A stretch of DNA of 64,000 nucleotides. Source: Cherax quadricarinatus (lineage: Eukaryota; Arthropoda; Malacostraca; Decapoda; Parastacidae). A program made the position numbers and the translations under genes. The number at the start of each line of letters is the position of its first letter. Within the stretch, counting starts at the first letter, position 1. Shown here in pieces: positions 1 to 10,200 of this stretch. The stretch covers positions 18,735,943-18,799,942 of the forward strand of contig NC_091369.1 of assembly GCF_038502225.1 (NCBI RefSeq), written 5' to 3'. The notes beneath the pieces are model-generated. The model searched no databases and was not told where the DNA came from. It was given only the letters and a program-made list of their open reading frames with translations.

Positions 1-1370
1 GAGGTTTTGGTTGTGGTGGAGTGGGCGAAGGTGGATGCAGAGGAAGTGGAAGTTTTGGTAAGCTGTGAGGAAGTGGAAGCTTTGGAAGGGGATGAAGTGG
101 GTAAGGAAGTGGGGGGAGGGGTGGTCGTAGCAGTAGCAGTAGGGGTGTTGGTGGGAGGTGTAGAAGTAGTGAAGAGAGGTAGTGGAGGAGGAGAGCTGGT
201 GGGAGTAGGAAGTGGGGGGGTGGGAGAGAGGAAGGAGGGAGAGGTTGTAGGAGGCTTGGAAGAGAAGCAGGAAGGAGGGATAATTAAAGAGGGAAGATTG
301 TTAGCAGACAAGATTAGGTTAAGGACATGTGAGTAGTCTGATTGGTAAGCTTGTGAGATTACCATCGCAGAGTGGGCAGCAGTGGCAAGTTGACAGTTAG
401 TTTTGTAGTCTAGTGTGGGTGTAGAAGGAGAAGTGCTTGTAGTCTGTGTGTTGGTGTTTGATGTGTGTAGAGTAGAAGAGGTAGACCAAGTGCGTGGGGA
501 GGCCCAGGCATTGGGGGTAGGGGAGGGAGGTGTGGAAGGGGAGGGAGGTAAGGAAGGGGAGGGAGGAGCAGGGAAGGGGTTGGGTAGGGAGGGAGGTTGG
601 TTTGCTCTGAGGGAGGAGAGAATGTGCTTTCTAGAAGGGCAGGAATTTGCAACTGCAGTGTGTGACCCGCCGCAGTTAGAACATTTAAGGGGGAGGTTGC
701 AAGTATTCCAGAAGTGGCCAGTTGCTGAACATCTGGAGCAGACTTGTGTAGATGTGCATGTGTTTTTGTCGTGGCCGAATTTGTAGCATTTAAGACATTG
801 TGTGATTGGGTGGAAGTTCGGAGTGAAGAGAGCGTTTGGAGGAATGCGGATGGTCTTGGCAAAGATTCCTTGACTGAAGAGTGTAGAGGCGTCAGCAGGA
901 GTAGAACAGCGTATTTTGAGAATGGTAGAGTTTTCTGGTCTGTAAATATCGTCAACAGAGACTTTGTTCTTAGTACTGATATCTTTTATTAAGTCTTCTT
1001 TGTCTGTGTCATAGGCTGTCAGGAGAGAGTAGTCTACGTGTTTAGCAATGACTGTGCTTTTGGCACGGTGCTCAGGAGTCCAAATAATGGTGAAGCCTGC
1101 GTTGAGAAGTTTTTGTCTGGTATCGCTTGAGGTGTACGCTTCGTAGGAATGTTTGTCAAGAAGGAGTTTGAAGCCTGAGTTGGTTTTGAAGACTTTAAGT
1201 TGAGGTGCACCAGTGATCTGATATAATAAATTTTCCGGACAGATAGTGGCATCAGGATTAGAAAATTTGAGGTTTAGCGAGAAGGAATTGGATTTAGTAG
1301 AAGCAGAGGCAGGTGTGGGAGGTTGGGGGAGAGTGGAAGGGGGGTGGGAGGTGGAAGGCAACGAAGGCAT
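1..1370 (-). CDS. LINE ORF1 (gag-like, CCHC zinc knuckles), partial at window edge
   Basis: The minus strand is open without a stop from an ATG at 1370-1368 to the window edge (at least 456 codons). It begins MPSLPSTSHPPS after stop codons. Three zinc knuckles follow one another: residues about 192-205 (C-LK-C-YKFG-H-DKNT-C), 211-224 (C-SR-C-SATG-H-FWNT-C) and 230-244 (C-SN-C-GGS-H, then C). The region before them, with LLLDKHSYEAYTS and AGFTIIWTPEHRAKS, resembles the RNA-binding N-terminal part of non-LTR retrotransposon ORF1 proteins. After the knuckles comes a long Pro/Ser/Thr-rich tail. In this family ORF1 coats the element RNA. The ORF2 expected downstream lies outside the window. The frame has no visible lesion. 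It differs in sequence from the ORF1 at 26664-28598, so it belongs to another LINE family. The clade is not assigned. Confidence 0.75.
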   Translation of the reverse strand, partial: MPSLPSTSHPPSTLPQPPTPASASTKSNSFSLNLKFSNPDATICPENLLYQITGAPQLKVFKTNSGFKLLLDKHSYEAYTSSDTRQKLLNAGFTIIWTPEHRAKSTVIAKHVDYSLLTAYDTDKEDLIKDISTKNKVSVDDIYRPENSTILKIRCSTPADASTLFSQGIFAKTIRIPPNALFTPNFHPITQCLKCYKFGHDKNTCTSTQVCSRCSATGHFWNTCNLPLKCSNCGGSHTAVANSCPSRKHILSSLRANQPPSLPNPFPAPPSPSLPPSPSTPPSPTPNAWASPRTWSTSSTLHTSNTNTQTTSTSPSTPTLDYKTNCQLATAAHSAMVISQAYQSDYSHVLNLILSANNLPSLIIPPSCFSSKPPTTSPSFLSPTPPLPTPTSSPPPLPLFTTSTPPTNTPTATATTTPPPTSLPTSSPSKASTSSQLTKTSTSSASTFAHSTTTKT

Positions 1371-1783
1371 CGTCTAATTACGAAAAGATGTAATTGGAGG
1401 TGACAATCGGCCAAAAAGTGAGAGTACTCAGCTAGGCAAGTACGTGTAAGTAGACACACGTACTTGCCTGGCGCAGGACACTGAGGAGGTGAACTGTAGC
1501 TTGATGGAGCACTGTATATCCTGAGTGGTGGCGAGACTGGCTGTATGGCGTGCAGTCAACAGGCGAAGAGAATTCAGGCAGCAAGAGGCTTCCTGCCCTT
1601 CGGTCGGCAACCACCGACGCACCAATCCTGATGGTGGAGAGGAAGACGAAGGTCCAGCAAGCACTACTCAAAGCACTACTCAACACGGGGTAATTTCGAG
1701 AGAGGCGAGATCGTCGATGTGTTAGGTAAGCACACGTCACCACTCGAGCTATGTCGCTTGATCGCTTCTCACTGTCGAACATT
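1371..1783 (-). other. Probable 5' leader of the LINE ORF1, with hairpin
   Basis: This stretch lies upstream of the ORF1 ATG on the minus strand and has no convincing ORF. It holds a near-perfect inverted repeat at 1435-1468: GGCAAGTACGTGT and its complement around a short loop. It ends where hammerhead family A begins, so the LINE 5' end has been cut or displaced there. Its role as a 5' UTR is inferred from position only. Confidence 0.4.
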
Positions 1784-1849
1784 AAAATGGTATAAAATAC
1801 CGACAGGTTGTTAGGTAAGACACATATGCAACAGTTAGGTATCTTTATT

Positions 1850-1888
1850 TCGAAACGTTTCGCCTACACAGTAGGCTTCTTCAGTCGA
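1850..1888 (-). ncRNA. Hammerhead-ribozyme-like motif A1
   Basis: Read on the minus strand: stem I UCGA, core CUGAAGA, one extra A, stem II GCCUAC-UGU-GUAGGC, GAA, two-base-pair palindromic stem III (AC/GU), U17, then stem I partner UCGA. All paired positions are Watson-Crick. Stem III is too short to close alone, which is typical of hammerheads that act as dimers. Cleavage activity is inferred and has not been shown. Confidence 0.65.
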
Positions 1889-2271
1889 GTACAGAAAAGT
1901 TGATAGAAGCAGAAGATACTTGAAGACGATGTAATCAGTCCATCACCCTTAAAGTTTTGAGGTGGTCAGTCCCTCAGTCTGGAGAAGAGCATTGTTCCAT
2001 TGTCTGAAACAATATGAAGTTGAAGTGACAGGATGGAGCCTTTATATAGTGCCAGGAGGTGAGACGTAGGGAGCTGCCCTCCCAAAGCAACCTACGTCTC
2101 ACCTCCTGGCACTATATAAGGCTCCATCCTGTCACTTCAACTTCATATTGTTTCAGACAACGGAACAATGCTCTTCTCCAGACTGAGGGACTGACCACCT
2201 CAAAACTTTAAGGGTGATGGACTGATTACATCGTCTTCAAGTATCTTCTGCTTCTATCAACTTTTCTGTAC

Positions 2272-2310
2272 TCGACTGAAGAAGCCTACTGTGTAGGCGA
2301 AACGTTTCGA
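2272..2310 (+). ncRNA. Hammerhead-ribozyme-like motif A2
   Basis: Same structure as motif A1 on the plus strand: UCGA (2272-2275), CUGAAGA (2276-2282), stem II 2284-2298, GAA (2299-2301), AC/GU, U17 at 2306, UCGA (2307-2310). AAUAAAG follows directly. Confidence 0.65.
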
Positions 2311-2676
2311 AATAAAGATACCTAACTGTTGCATATGTGTCTTACCTAACAATCTGTCGGTATTTTATACCATTTTAATGTTCATTCTGTCAGACACTGC
2401 AACACAAGGGTATCTTGGTACAGACCATCAACTTCGACAACCTCTACTAGTGAGAACGGCTGGGTTTGAGAGGGACCTGCCCTCCCAAATCTGCAACCTA
2501 CGTCTCACCTCCTGGCACTATATAAGCTCCATCCTGTCACTTCAACTTCATATTGTTTCAGACAACGGAACAATGCTCTTCTCCAGACTGAGGGACTGAC
2601 CACCTCAAAACTTTAAGGGTGATGGACTGATTACATCGTCTTCAAGTATCTTCTGCTTCTATCAACTTTTCTGTAC

Positions 2677-2715
2677 TCGACTGAAGAAGCCTACTGTGTA
2701 GGCGAAACGTTTCGA
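2677..2715 (+). ncRNA. Hammerhead-ribozyme-like motif A3
   Basis: Identical motif 405 bp after A2. RNA transcribed across both copies and cut at both sites would release a monomer of about 405 nt (inference). Confidence 0.65.
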
Positions 2716-2786
2716 AATAAAGATACCTAACTGTTGCATATGTGTCTTACCTAACAATCTGTCGGTATTTTATACCATTTTAATGT

Positions 2787-4056
2787 TCATGCTAGAACTT
2801 TACCTCCTATACCATGAGCTGCCACTTTTCTTAAGAGTCTCTTGTGAGGTACTCTGTCGAAGGCTTTACTAAAATCCAAATAAACAATATCATATTCCTT
2901 ATCACTGTCAACTGCCTCAAATGTTCTATTGAAGAACGTCAGTAAGTTTGTCAGGCAGGAACGACCTCTCGTGAATCCATGCTGAGATTCATTTATCAAG
3001 TTATGCTCTTCAAGGTGACTTCTGATAATGTCAGCTATAATTGATTCTAATAACTTGCCCACTATAGATGTCAGGCTTATTGGACGGTAATTTGAAGGAG
3101 TGGACTTATCCCCTGATTTGAATATAGGAACCACATTAGCCATCTTCCACATCTCTGGCACAACACTGGTAAGGATGGACGCATTGAATACACTCGTTAA
3201 TGGCTGACTAAGCTCCATCTTGCATTCCTTAAGTACCCTTGAAAACAACTCATCGGGTCCCGGGGACTTATTTTGTTTCAGTTTGTCTATCTGTTTAATA
3301 ACCATGTCCCTCGTGACAGTAATATTAGTTAACTTAAATTCATCAGGAACTAAATAATTGTTAATTACTGGAATCTCATTTACATCTTCCTGTGTAAAAA
3401 CTGACAAAAAATAGTCATTAAATAAGGAACACATTTCCAGTTCATTATCCGTCAGCTGTCCATTCCCAGATTTCAGAGGTCCTACTTTTTCCTTCACCTT
3501 CGTCCTATACACTTGAAAGAACCCCTTTGGATTAGTCTTTGATTCATTAGCGACTCTAATTTCATAGTCACGTTTAGCCTTTCTAATCGCCTTTTTTACT
3601 TCTCTTTTAAGCTGAACATATTGGTCAGTAAGGTTAACCTCTCCTCTTCTGATGCGCCTATAAATTCCCCTTTTCTCCCCTAATAGATGCTTTAACCTCC
3701 TGTTAACCCATTTGGGATCGTTATTATTAGACCTAATTTCTCTCTGGGGAATGTATATACTCTGGGCACTGTGTACATTATTAAGAAAACAATCATAAAA
3801 GCAGATCCCTTCATATTCATAAGTATGATTATCGTCAATAAAATCATTAGCTAGATAACCCCAATCAAGATTAGACAGATGTTCCCTAAGTCCATTATAA
3901 TCGGCAGAACGAAAATCGGGGATTTTTACTGTATTATCATTATTCTTGCATTCCCAATTAATGCTAAAGGTGATGGATTTGTGATCACTTGCGCCAAGCT
4001 CTTCAGTGATCTCCAGATTATTCACGAGTGTTTCCTTATTTGACAAGACTAGGTCT
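2787..4056 (-). pseudogene. CR1-like LINE ORF2 fragment (end of endonuclease plus 5' half of RT)
   Basis: The minus strand is open through this span. The N-terminal end holds the final AP-endonuclease block (DLVLSNKETL, then GASDHKSI, with the catalytic SDH). A linker follows, then RT blocks: SPGPDELFSRVL, NYRPISLTS, QHGFTRGRSCLTNLL and DIVYLDFSKAFDRVPHKRLL. The frame is cut at 2787 just before the expected YADD/FADD block, so the RT cannot be active. The missing upstream codons (TRGNNLLDLVL) lie at 5188-5217, on the other side of the family B hammerhead insertion. That shows this was one gene split by the insertion. The call CR1-like rests on the QHGF-SCLTNLL and YLDFSKAFD signatures; a sister clade is possible. 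Confidence 0.8.
4043..4056 (+). repeat. Target-site duplication, left, of family B insertion
   Basis: ACAAGACTAGGTCT occurs here and again at 5187-5200. The last 10 bp (GACTAGGTCT) are certainly target; ACAA may be shared by chance with the element end. Confidence 0.8.
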
Positions 4057-4098
4057 GAAGATTGAGACACTTATGCAGCATATGGAAATCTTTTTTCA

Positions 4099-4133
4099 GG
4101 AAACGTTTCGCCACACAGTGGCTTCTTCAGTCC
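4099..4133 (-). ncRNA. Hammerhead-ribozyme-like motif B1
   Basis: Minus strand: stem I GGA/UCC, core CUGAAGA, extra A, stem II GCCAC-UGU-GUGGC, GAA, AC/GU, U17. Confidence 0.6.
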
Positions 4134-4476
4134 AATACAAAGAGGAAGGCGTAAGGAGAGGAGGAGAATGAGGTAATCAGTCCCTCAACCTGGAGTCGAT
4201 GTGTTCAGTCCATCAATCTTGTAGAATGTACAGCATAGGGCCGTAGACGTGGCTTATATACTGTAGTGAGGTGACGTGAAGCAGATGGAGGCGGGGTCAT
4301 AGTGGTACCATCCACTAGTGGAAGTAGGTCTTCGTTCAAAGGTTGAACAAGTGTTGAAGAATTCTTTGTAATAAGACCCCATGATGCTGCCGTGTCTGAC
4401 AGTTGTGATGAATGGTTTGAAAAACCGACAAGTTGAAGATTGAGACACTTATGCAGCATATGGGAATCTTTATTCA

Positions 4477-4511
4477 GGAAACGTTTCGCCACACAGTGGC
4501 TTCATCAGTCC
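4477..4511 (-). ncRNA. Hammerhead-ribozyme-like motif B2
   Basis: Minus strand: stem I GGA/UCC, the textbook core CUGAUGA, one extra A, stem II GCCAC-UGU-GUGGC, GAA, palindromic AC/GU, U17. It lies 378 bp from B1 and 378 bp from B3. Confidence 0.65.
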
Positions 4512-4854
4512 AATACAAAGAGGAAGGCGTAAGGAGAGGAGGAGAATGAGGTAATCAGTCCCTCAACCTGGAGTCGATGTGTTCAGTCCATCAATCTTGT
4601 AGAATGTACAGCATAGGGCCGTAGACGTGGCTTATATACTGTAGTGAGGTGACGTGAAGCAGATGGAGGCGGGGTCATAGTGGTACCATCCACTAGTGGA
4701 AGTAGGTCTTCGTTCAAAGGTTGAACAAGTGTTGAAGAATTCTTTGTAATAAGACCCCATGATGCTGCCGTGTCTGACAGTTGTGATGAATGGTTTGAAA
4801 AACCGACAAGTTGAAGATTGAGACACTTATGCAGCATATGGGAATCTTTATTCA

Positions 4855-4889
4855 GGAAACGTTTCGCCACACAGTGGCTTCATCAGTCC
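4855..4889 (-). ncRNA. Hammerhead-ribozyme-like motif B3
   Basis: Identical to B2 in core and stems. Confidence 0.65.
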
Positions 4890-5081
4890 AATACAAAGAG
4901 GAAGGCGTAAGGAGAGGAGGAGAATGAGGTAATCAGTCCCTCAACCTGGAGTCGATGTGTTCAGTCCATCAATCTTGTAGAATGTACATTCTACAAGATT
5001 GATGGACTGAACACATCGACTCCAGGTTGAGGGACTGATTACCTCATTCTCCTCCTCTCCTTACGCCTTCCTCTTTGTATT

Positions 5082-5116
5082 GGACTGATGAAGCCACTGT
5101 GTGGCGAAACGTTTCC
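5082..5116 (+). ncRNA. Hammerhead-ribozyme-like motif B4 (inverted copy)
   Basis: Plus strand: GGA (5082-5084), CUGAUGA (5085-5091), A, GCCAC-UGU-GUGGC, GAA (5106-5108), AC/GU, U17 (5113), UCC (5114-5116). This is the right-facing 3' end of the family B insertion. Confidence 0.65.
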
Positions 5117-5186
5117 TGAATAAAGATTTCCATATGCTGCATAAGTGTCTCAATCTTCAACTTGTCGGTTTTTCAAACCATTCATC

Positions 5187-5200
5187 ACAAGACTAGGTCT
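5187..5200 (+). repeat. Target-site duplication, right, of family B insertion
   Basis: Second copy of ACAAGACTAGGTCT. Across the insertion the LINE reading frame continues (TRGNNLLDLVL, then SNKETL). Confidence 0.8.
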
Positions 5201-6525
5201 AGCAAATTATTACCCCTGGTAGGTTCGTTGGTTGGGGGGTTCTCTCTGTCAGGTACACAGAGTTCCTGCGTGTCATATAGTTGTCTCTTCTTTAGTTTGT
5301 CAAGCCTGACATTAATTGCAATGATTCTCTGTTGTATGTGCAGGTCTTCAGTCCTGATTCTGTCTCTGAATCTGGTGCCGGTGATGAAGCGGAGGGCTTT
5401 GTTTTGGACTCTTTGGAGTTTTAGCATGTTGGTTTTAGTTGTTAATGACATGGGTATGCAAGGGTATTCTAGCAGAGGTCTGATCATCTTGTACAGGTGT
5501 TTCTTGATGTGGGAAGGGGTTGCGTTGAATCGGAAAAGTTGACCGAGGTGGGTTTTTGCTAGGTTCACTTTTGTGGTTATGTGGGATGTGGAGTTCAATA
5601 ATGTGTCGATCTCATACCCCAGGATCTTGTTTGGATTTCTGATGGCGATTCGTGTACCTCTGATGGAAATGTCCCTTTTATCTTCTATGGTTGATGCTAA
5701 GCAACCGATGGTGCCGATGAGGACTTTATCTGGGTTGGTTGTGATTCTCCATTTTTTCTTCCGCATTTTCTCTATTGCTCTCCTATGTTTGTTTGAGCCA
5801 GAGATGGGGGTTGAAGAGATTACATGGATGACATCGTCTGCAAATTGGGTGATGATGGTATCGTTGTGTTCAGGTTGGGGGAGGTCGTTAACATATATGT
5901 TGAAGAGTATAGGGCTGAGGCAAGAGCCTTGTGGTACTCCAGCTGTCGGCAGGAAGGGCGTTGCTGCCGTACCGTGGAAGGTGGGAATGATACTTCTACC
6001 TGTTTAGAAGTTGTATATGAGTCTGAGAAAGGTCCAGTTGTGATCTGGGAGGTCTGCAAGTTTGAAGATGAGTCCATCGTGCCACAGGCTGTCGAAGACC
6101 TTGTGTACATCCCTAGTTGCGATCAGGGCCAGGTTTCTTTGCTTCCTCATACTGGCCACGGCATCAAAGATGATATTTATCGCATGTTCTGTGCTGCGGT
6201 AGGATCTGAAGCCGAACTGCTTTTCGGTGAAAAAGTGGTTGAATTCCATGTAGTAGTTCAGTCTGTTTGAGATTATTTTCTCGAAGACTTTGCCCGTGAC
6301 TTCGAGTAAGGAGATGGGCCTGTAGTTTTCTGGATTTCAGTTGTCTTTGTTGGGTTTTGCGATGAAAATCATCTTCGCCGTCCTAAATGTCCCTGGGAAG
6401 TATCCCGATGCCAAGACGGCATTGAAGACATTCACCAGCGGCATCTTTCAGTTAGGGGGAAGGTACTTTAGCTGTTTTGGTATTAAGCCTGAAGGGCCAG
6501 GTGATGACTTGGTACACTGGTGAGT
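5201..6525 (-). pseudogene. LINE reverse-transcriptase fragment (same family as 12543-15387) joined to CR1-like stub
   Basis: Minus-strand reading from about 6525 gives RT blocks: NYRPISLLEVTGK, FTEKQFGFRS, ATRDVHKVFDSLWHDGL, AGVPQGSCLSPILFNIYVND and TQFADDVIHV (catalytic FADD). The thumb and C-terminal region follow (KKWRITTNPDKVL, RVQNKALRFITGTR). The frame is broken by in-frame stops and shifts near 6004, 6250 and 5766. Homology to this family ends near 5233 (PDRENPP), after which about ten codons of the CR1-like endonuclease (TNEPTRGNN) lead to the family B insertion. It retains the 13-residue stretch around TRIAIRNPNKILG that the copy at 12543 lacks. Endonuclease and ORF1 are missing. 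Confidence 0.75.
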
Positions 6526-7240
6526 GATCTCTAGGTGTTGTACATTTTGATGGTGACTCTGGTACACTGGTGAGTGACCTTCAGGTGTTGTATATTATAA
6601 TGGTGACCCTGGTAGAATGGCGAGTGATCTCTAGGTGTTGTACATTTTGATGGTGACTCTGGTACACTGGTGAATGATCTCCAGGTCCTGTACATAATGA
6701 TGGTGACTCTGGTACACTGGTGAGTGACCTTCAGGTGTACATTATGATGGTGGCTCTGGTAGTCTGCTGGGTGATCTCCAGGTGTTGTACATTACGTGGG
6801 TGATCTGGTACACTGGTGAGTGATCTTCAGGTGTTGTATATTATAATGGTGACCCTGGTAGACTGGCGAGTGATCTCTAGGTGCTGTACGTTATGATGGT
6901 GGCTCTGGTAGACTGGGGAGTGATCTCCAGGAGTTGTACATTATGATGGTGACCCTGGTAGACTGGCGAGTGATCTCTAGGTGCTGTACGTTATGATGGT
7001 GGCTCTGGTAGACTGGGGAGTGATCTCCAGGAGTTGTACATTATAATGGTGACCCTGGTAGACTGGGGAGTGATCTCCAGGTGTTGTACATTATGATGGT
7101 GGCTCTGGTAGACTGGGGAGTGATCTCCAGGTGTTGTACATTATGATGGTGGCTCTGGTACACTGGTGAATGATCTCCAGGTGTTGTACGTTACGATGGT
7201 GGCTCTGGTACACTGGTGAGTGATCTCCAGGTGTTGTACA
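6526..7240 (+). repeat. About 50-bp minisatellite, diverged
   Basis: About 14 imperfect units built from GGTACACTGGTGAGTGATC, then CCAGGTGTTGTACATTATGA and TGGTGACTCT. Units vary by substitutions and short deletions. It passes directly into the 24-bp array. Confidence 0.85.
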
Positions 7241-10200
7241 TTATGATGGTTTCTCTAGTTTCTTCCATGACGATCTGTCTTGTTCCCACCGTGATGGTCA
7301 GTCTAATTCTCACTATGACGATAAGTGTAGTTCCCACCTTGACGTTCAGTTTAGTTCCCACTATGATGATCAATGTAGTTCCCACCTTGACATTCAGTCT
7401 AGTTCCCACTATGACTATCATTGTAGTTCCCAACTTGACGATCAGTCTAGTTCCCACCTTGACGTTCAGTTTAGTTCCCACTATGACGATCAGTGTAGTT
7501 CCCACCTTGACGTTCAGTCTAGTTCCCACTATGACGATCAGTGTAGTTCCCACCTTGGCATTCAGTCTAGTTCCCACTATGACTATCATTGTAGTTCCCA
7601 CCTTGACGATCAGTCTAGTTCCCACCTTGACGATCAGTCTAGTTCCCACCTTGACGGTCAGTCTAGTTCCCACCTTGACGATCAGTCTAGTTCCCACCTT
7701 GACGATCAGTCTAGTTCCCACCTTGACGATCAGTCTAGTTCCCACCTTGACGATCAGTCTAGTTCCCACCTTGACGATCAGTCTAGTTCCCACCTTGACG
7801 ATCAGTCTAGTTCCCACCTTGACGATCAGTCTAGTTCCCACCTTGACGATCAGTCTAGTTCCCACCTTGACGATCAGTCTAGTTCCCACCTTGACGATCA
7901 GTCTAGTTCCCACCTTGACGATCAGTCTAGTTCCCACCTTGACGATCAGTCTAGTTCCCACCTTGACGATCAGTATAGTTCCCACCTTGACGATCAGTCT
8001 ACGGTCAGTTCCCACCTTGACGATCAGTTCTAGTTCCCACCTTGACGATCAGTCTAGTTCCCACCTTGACAATCAGTCTAGTTCCCACCTTGACGATCAG
8101 TCTAGTTTCCACCTTGACGATCAGTCTAGTTCCCACCTTGACGATCAGTCTAGTTCCCACCTTGACGGTCAGTCTAGTTCCCGCCTTGACGATCAGTCTA
8201 TTTCCCACCTTGACGATCAGTCTAGTTCCCACCTTGAAGATCAGTATAGTTCCCACCTTGACGATCAGTGTAGTTCCCACCTTGACGATCAATCTAGTTC
8301 CCACCTTGACGGTCAGTCTAGTTCCCACCGTGACGATCAGTCTAGTTCCCACCTTGACGATCAGTCTAGTTCCCACCTTGACGAACAGTCTAGTTCCCTC
8401 CTTGACGTTCCCACCTTGAAGAACAGTCAGTCTAGTTCCCACCTTGACGATCAGTCTAGTTCCCACCTTGACGATCAGTCTAGTTCCCACCTTGACGATC
8501 AGTATAGTTCCCACCTTGACGATCAGTCTAGTTCCCACCTTGACGATCAGTCTAGTTCCCACCTTGACGATCAGTCTAGTTCCCACCTTGACGATCAGTC
8601 TAGTTCCCACCTTGACGATCAGTCTAGTTCCCACCTTGAAGATCAGTATAGTTCCCACCTTGACGATCAGTGTAGTTCCCACCTTGACGATCAATCTAGT
8701 TCCCACCTTGACGGTCAGTCTAGTTCCCACCGTGACGATCAGTCTAGTTCCCACCTTGACGAACAGTCTAGTTCCCACCTTGACGGTCAGTCTAGTTCCC
8801 ACCGTGACGATCAGTCTAGTTCCCACCTTGACGATCAGTCTAGTTCCCACCTTGACGGTCAGTCTAGTTCCCACCTTGACGGTCAGTCTAGTTCCCACCT
8901 TGACGATCAGTCTAGTTCCCACCTTGACGATCAGTCTAGTTCCCACCTTGACGATCAGTCTAGTTCCCACATTGACTATCAGTCTAGTTCCCATCTTGAC
9001 GATCAGTCTAGTTCCCACCTTGAAGATCAGTATAGTTCCCACCTTGACGATCAGTGTAGTTCCCACCTTGACGATCAATCTAGTTCCCACCTTGACGGTC
9101 AGTCTAGTTCCCACCTTGACGAACAGTCTAGTTCCCACCTTGACGATCAGTGTAGTTCCCACCTTGACGATCAGTCTAGTTCCCACCTTGACGGTCAGTC
9201 TAGTTCCCACCTTGACGATCAGTCTAGTTCCCACCTTGACGATCAGTCTAGTTCCCACCTTGACGATCAGTCTAGTTCCCACCTTGACGGTCAGTCTAGT
9301 TCCCACCTTGACGATCAGTCTAGTTCCCACCTTGACGATCAGTCTAGTTCCCACCTTGAAGATCAGTATAGTTCCCACCTTGACGATCAGTGTAGTTCCC
9401 ACCTTGACGATCAGTCTAGTTCCCACCTTGACGGTCAGTCTAGTTCCCACCTTGACGATCAGTCTACGGTCAGTTAGTTCCCACCTTGACGAACAGTCTA
9501 GTTCCCACGATCAGTCTAGTTCCCACCTTGAAGAACAGTCTAATTCCCACCTTGACGGTCAGTGTAGTTCCCACCTTGACGATCAGTCTAGTTCCCACCT
9601 TGACGATCAGTCTAGTTCCCACCTTTACGATCAGTCTAGTTCCCACCTTGACGATAAATCTAGTTCCCACCTTGACTATCAGTCTAGTTCCCATCTTGAC
9701 GATCAGTCTAGTTCCCACCTTGACGGTCAGTCTAGTTCCCACCTTGACGATCAGTCCAAGATCAGTATAGTTCCCACCTTGACGATCAGTCTAGTTCCCA
9801 CCTTGATGGTCCCACCTTGACGTCTAGTTCCCACCTTGACGATCAGTCTAGTTCCCACCTTGACGATCAGTCTAGTTCCCACCTTGACGATCAGTCTAGT
9901 TCCCACCTTGACGATCAGTCTAGTTCCCACCTTGACGATCAGTCTAGTAGTTCCCACCTTGACGATCAGTCTAGTTCCCACCTTGACGTCTAGTCCAGTC
10001 TAGTTCCTTGACGATCAGTCTAGTTCCCACCTTGACGATCAGTCTAGTTCCCACCTTGACGATCAGTCTAGTTCCCGATCAGTCTAGTTCCCACCTTGAC
10101 GATCAGTCTCAGTCCCACCTTGAGGTCAGTCCCCACCTTGACGATCAGTCTAGTTCCCACCTTGACGATCAGTCTAGTTCCCACCTTGACGATCAGTCTA

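Larger units (their letters stand above)
1784..2786. mobile_element. Hammerhead (retrozyme-like) element family A, inverted plus tandem copies
   Basis: The left arm (1784 to about 2070) is the reverse complement of 2091-2376, apart from small differences. A second plus-strand copy follows (about 2377-2786). The two plus copies are offset by 405 bp, measured between their ribozyme motifs. Each copy has a hammerhead-like motif, then AAATAAAGATACC, GCATATGTGTCTTACC and a terminal hairpin TGTC-GGTAT-TTT-ATACC. There is no open reading frame of note, so the element would be non-autonomous. The 3' ends face outward on both sides. No clear target-site duplication was found: the left flank is LINE leader and the right flank is a truncated CR1-like LINE. 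Confidence 0.7.
4057..5186. mobile_element. Hammerhead (retrozyme-like) element family B, 378-bp tandem units with inverted end
   Basis: Minus-strand units repeat with a period of exactly 378 bp, measured at ribozyme motifs 4099, 4477 and 4855. At about 4986 the sequence turns back on itself at the palindrome TGTAGAATGTACATTCTACA and runs as a partial plus-strand copy to 5186. Each unit has a hammerhead-like motif, AATAAAGAT, a CATAAGTGTCTC block and a terminal TGTC-GGTTT-TTC-AAACC hairpin (complete in the right arm). The small ORFs within the units are just repeats of each other and show no known protein. The insertion splits a CR1-like LINE coding region and is flanked by a 10-14-bp duplication. 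It fits a retrozyme-type non-autonomous retroelement. Confidence 0.8.

Noticed and set aside
410..955. 181-codon minus frame (MTIFTDQKTLPF...)
   Set aside because: It is the wrong frame over the zinc-knuckle ORF1; the frame with three CCHC knuckles is open from 1370 to the edge.
1784..2786. Target-site duplication for family A
   Set aside because: Flanks at 1783 and 2787 do not match; the similarity near ATTAAAATGG is element sequence.
4205..4870. Two identical 95-codon frames (MAKRFLNKDSHMLHKC...)
   Set aside because: They are the same part of two 378-bp family B units, overlap the ribozyme motif, and resemble no protein.
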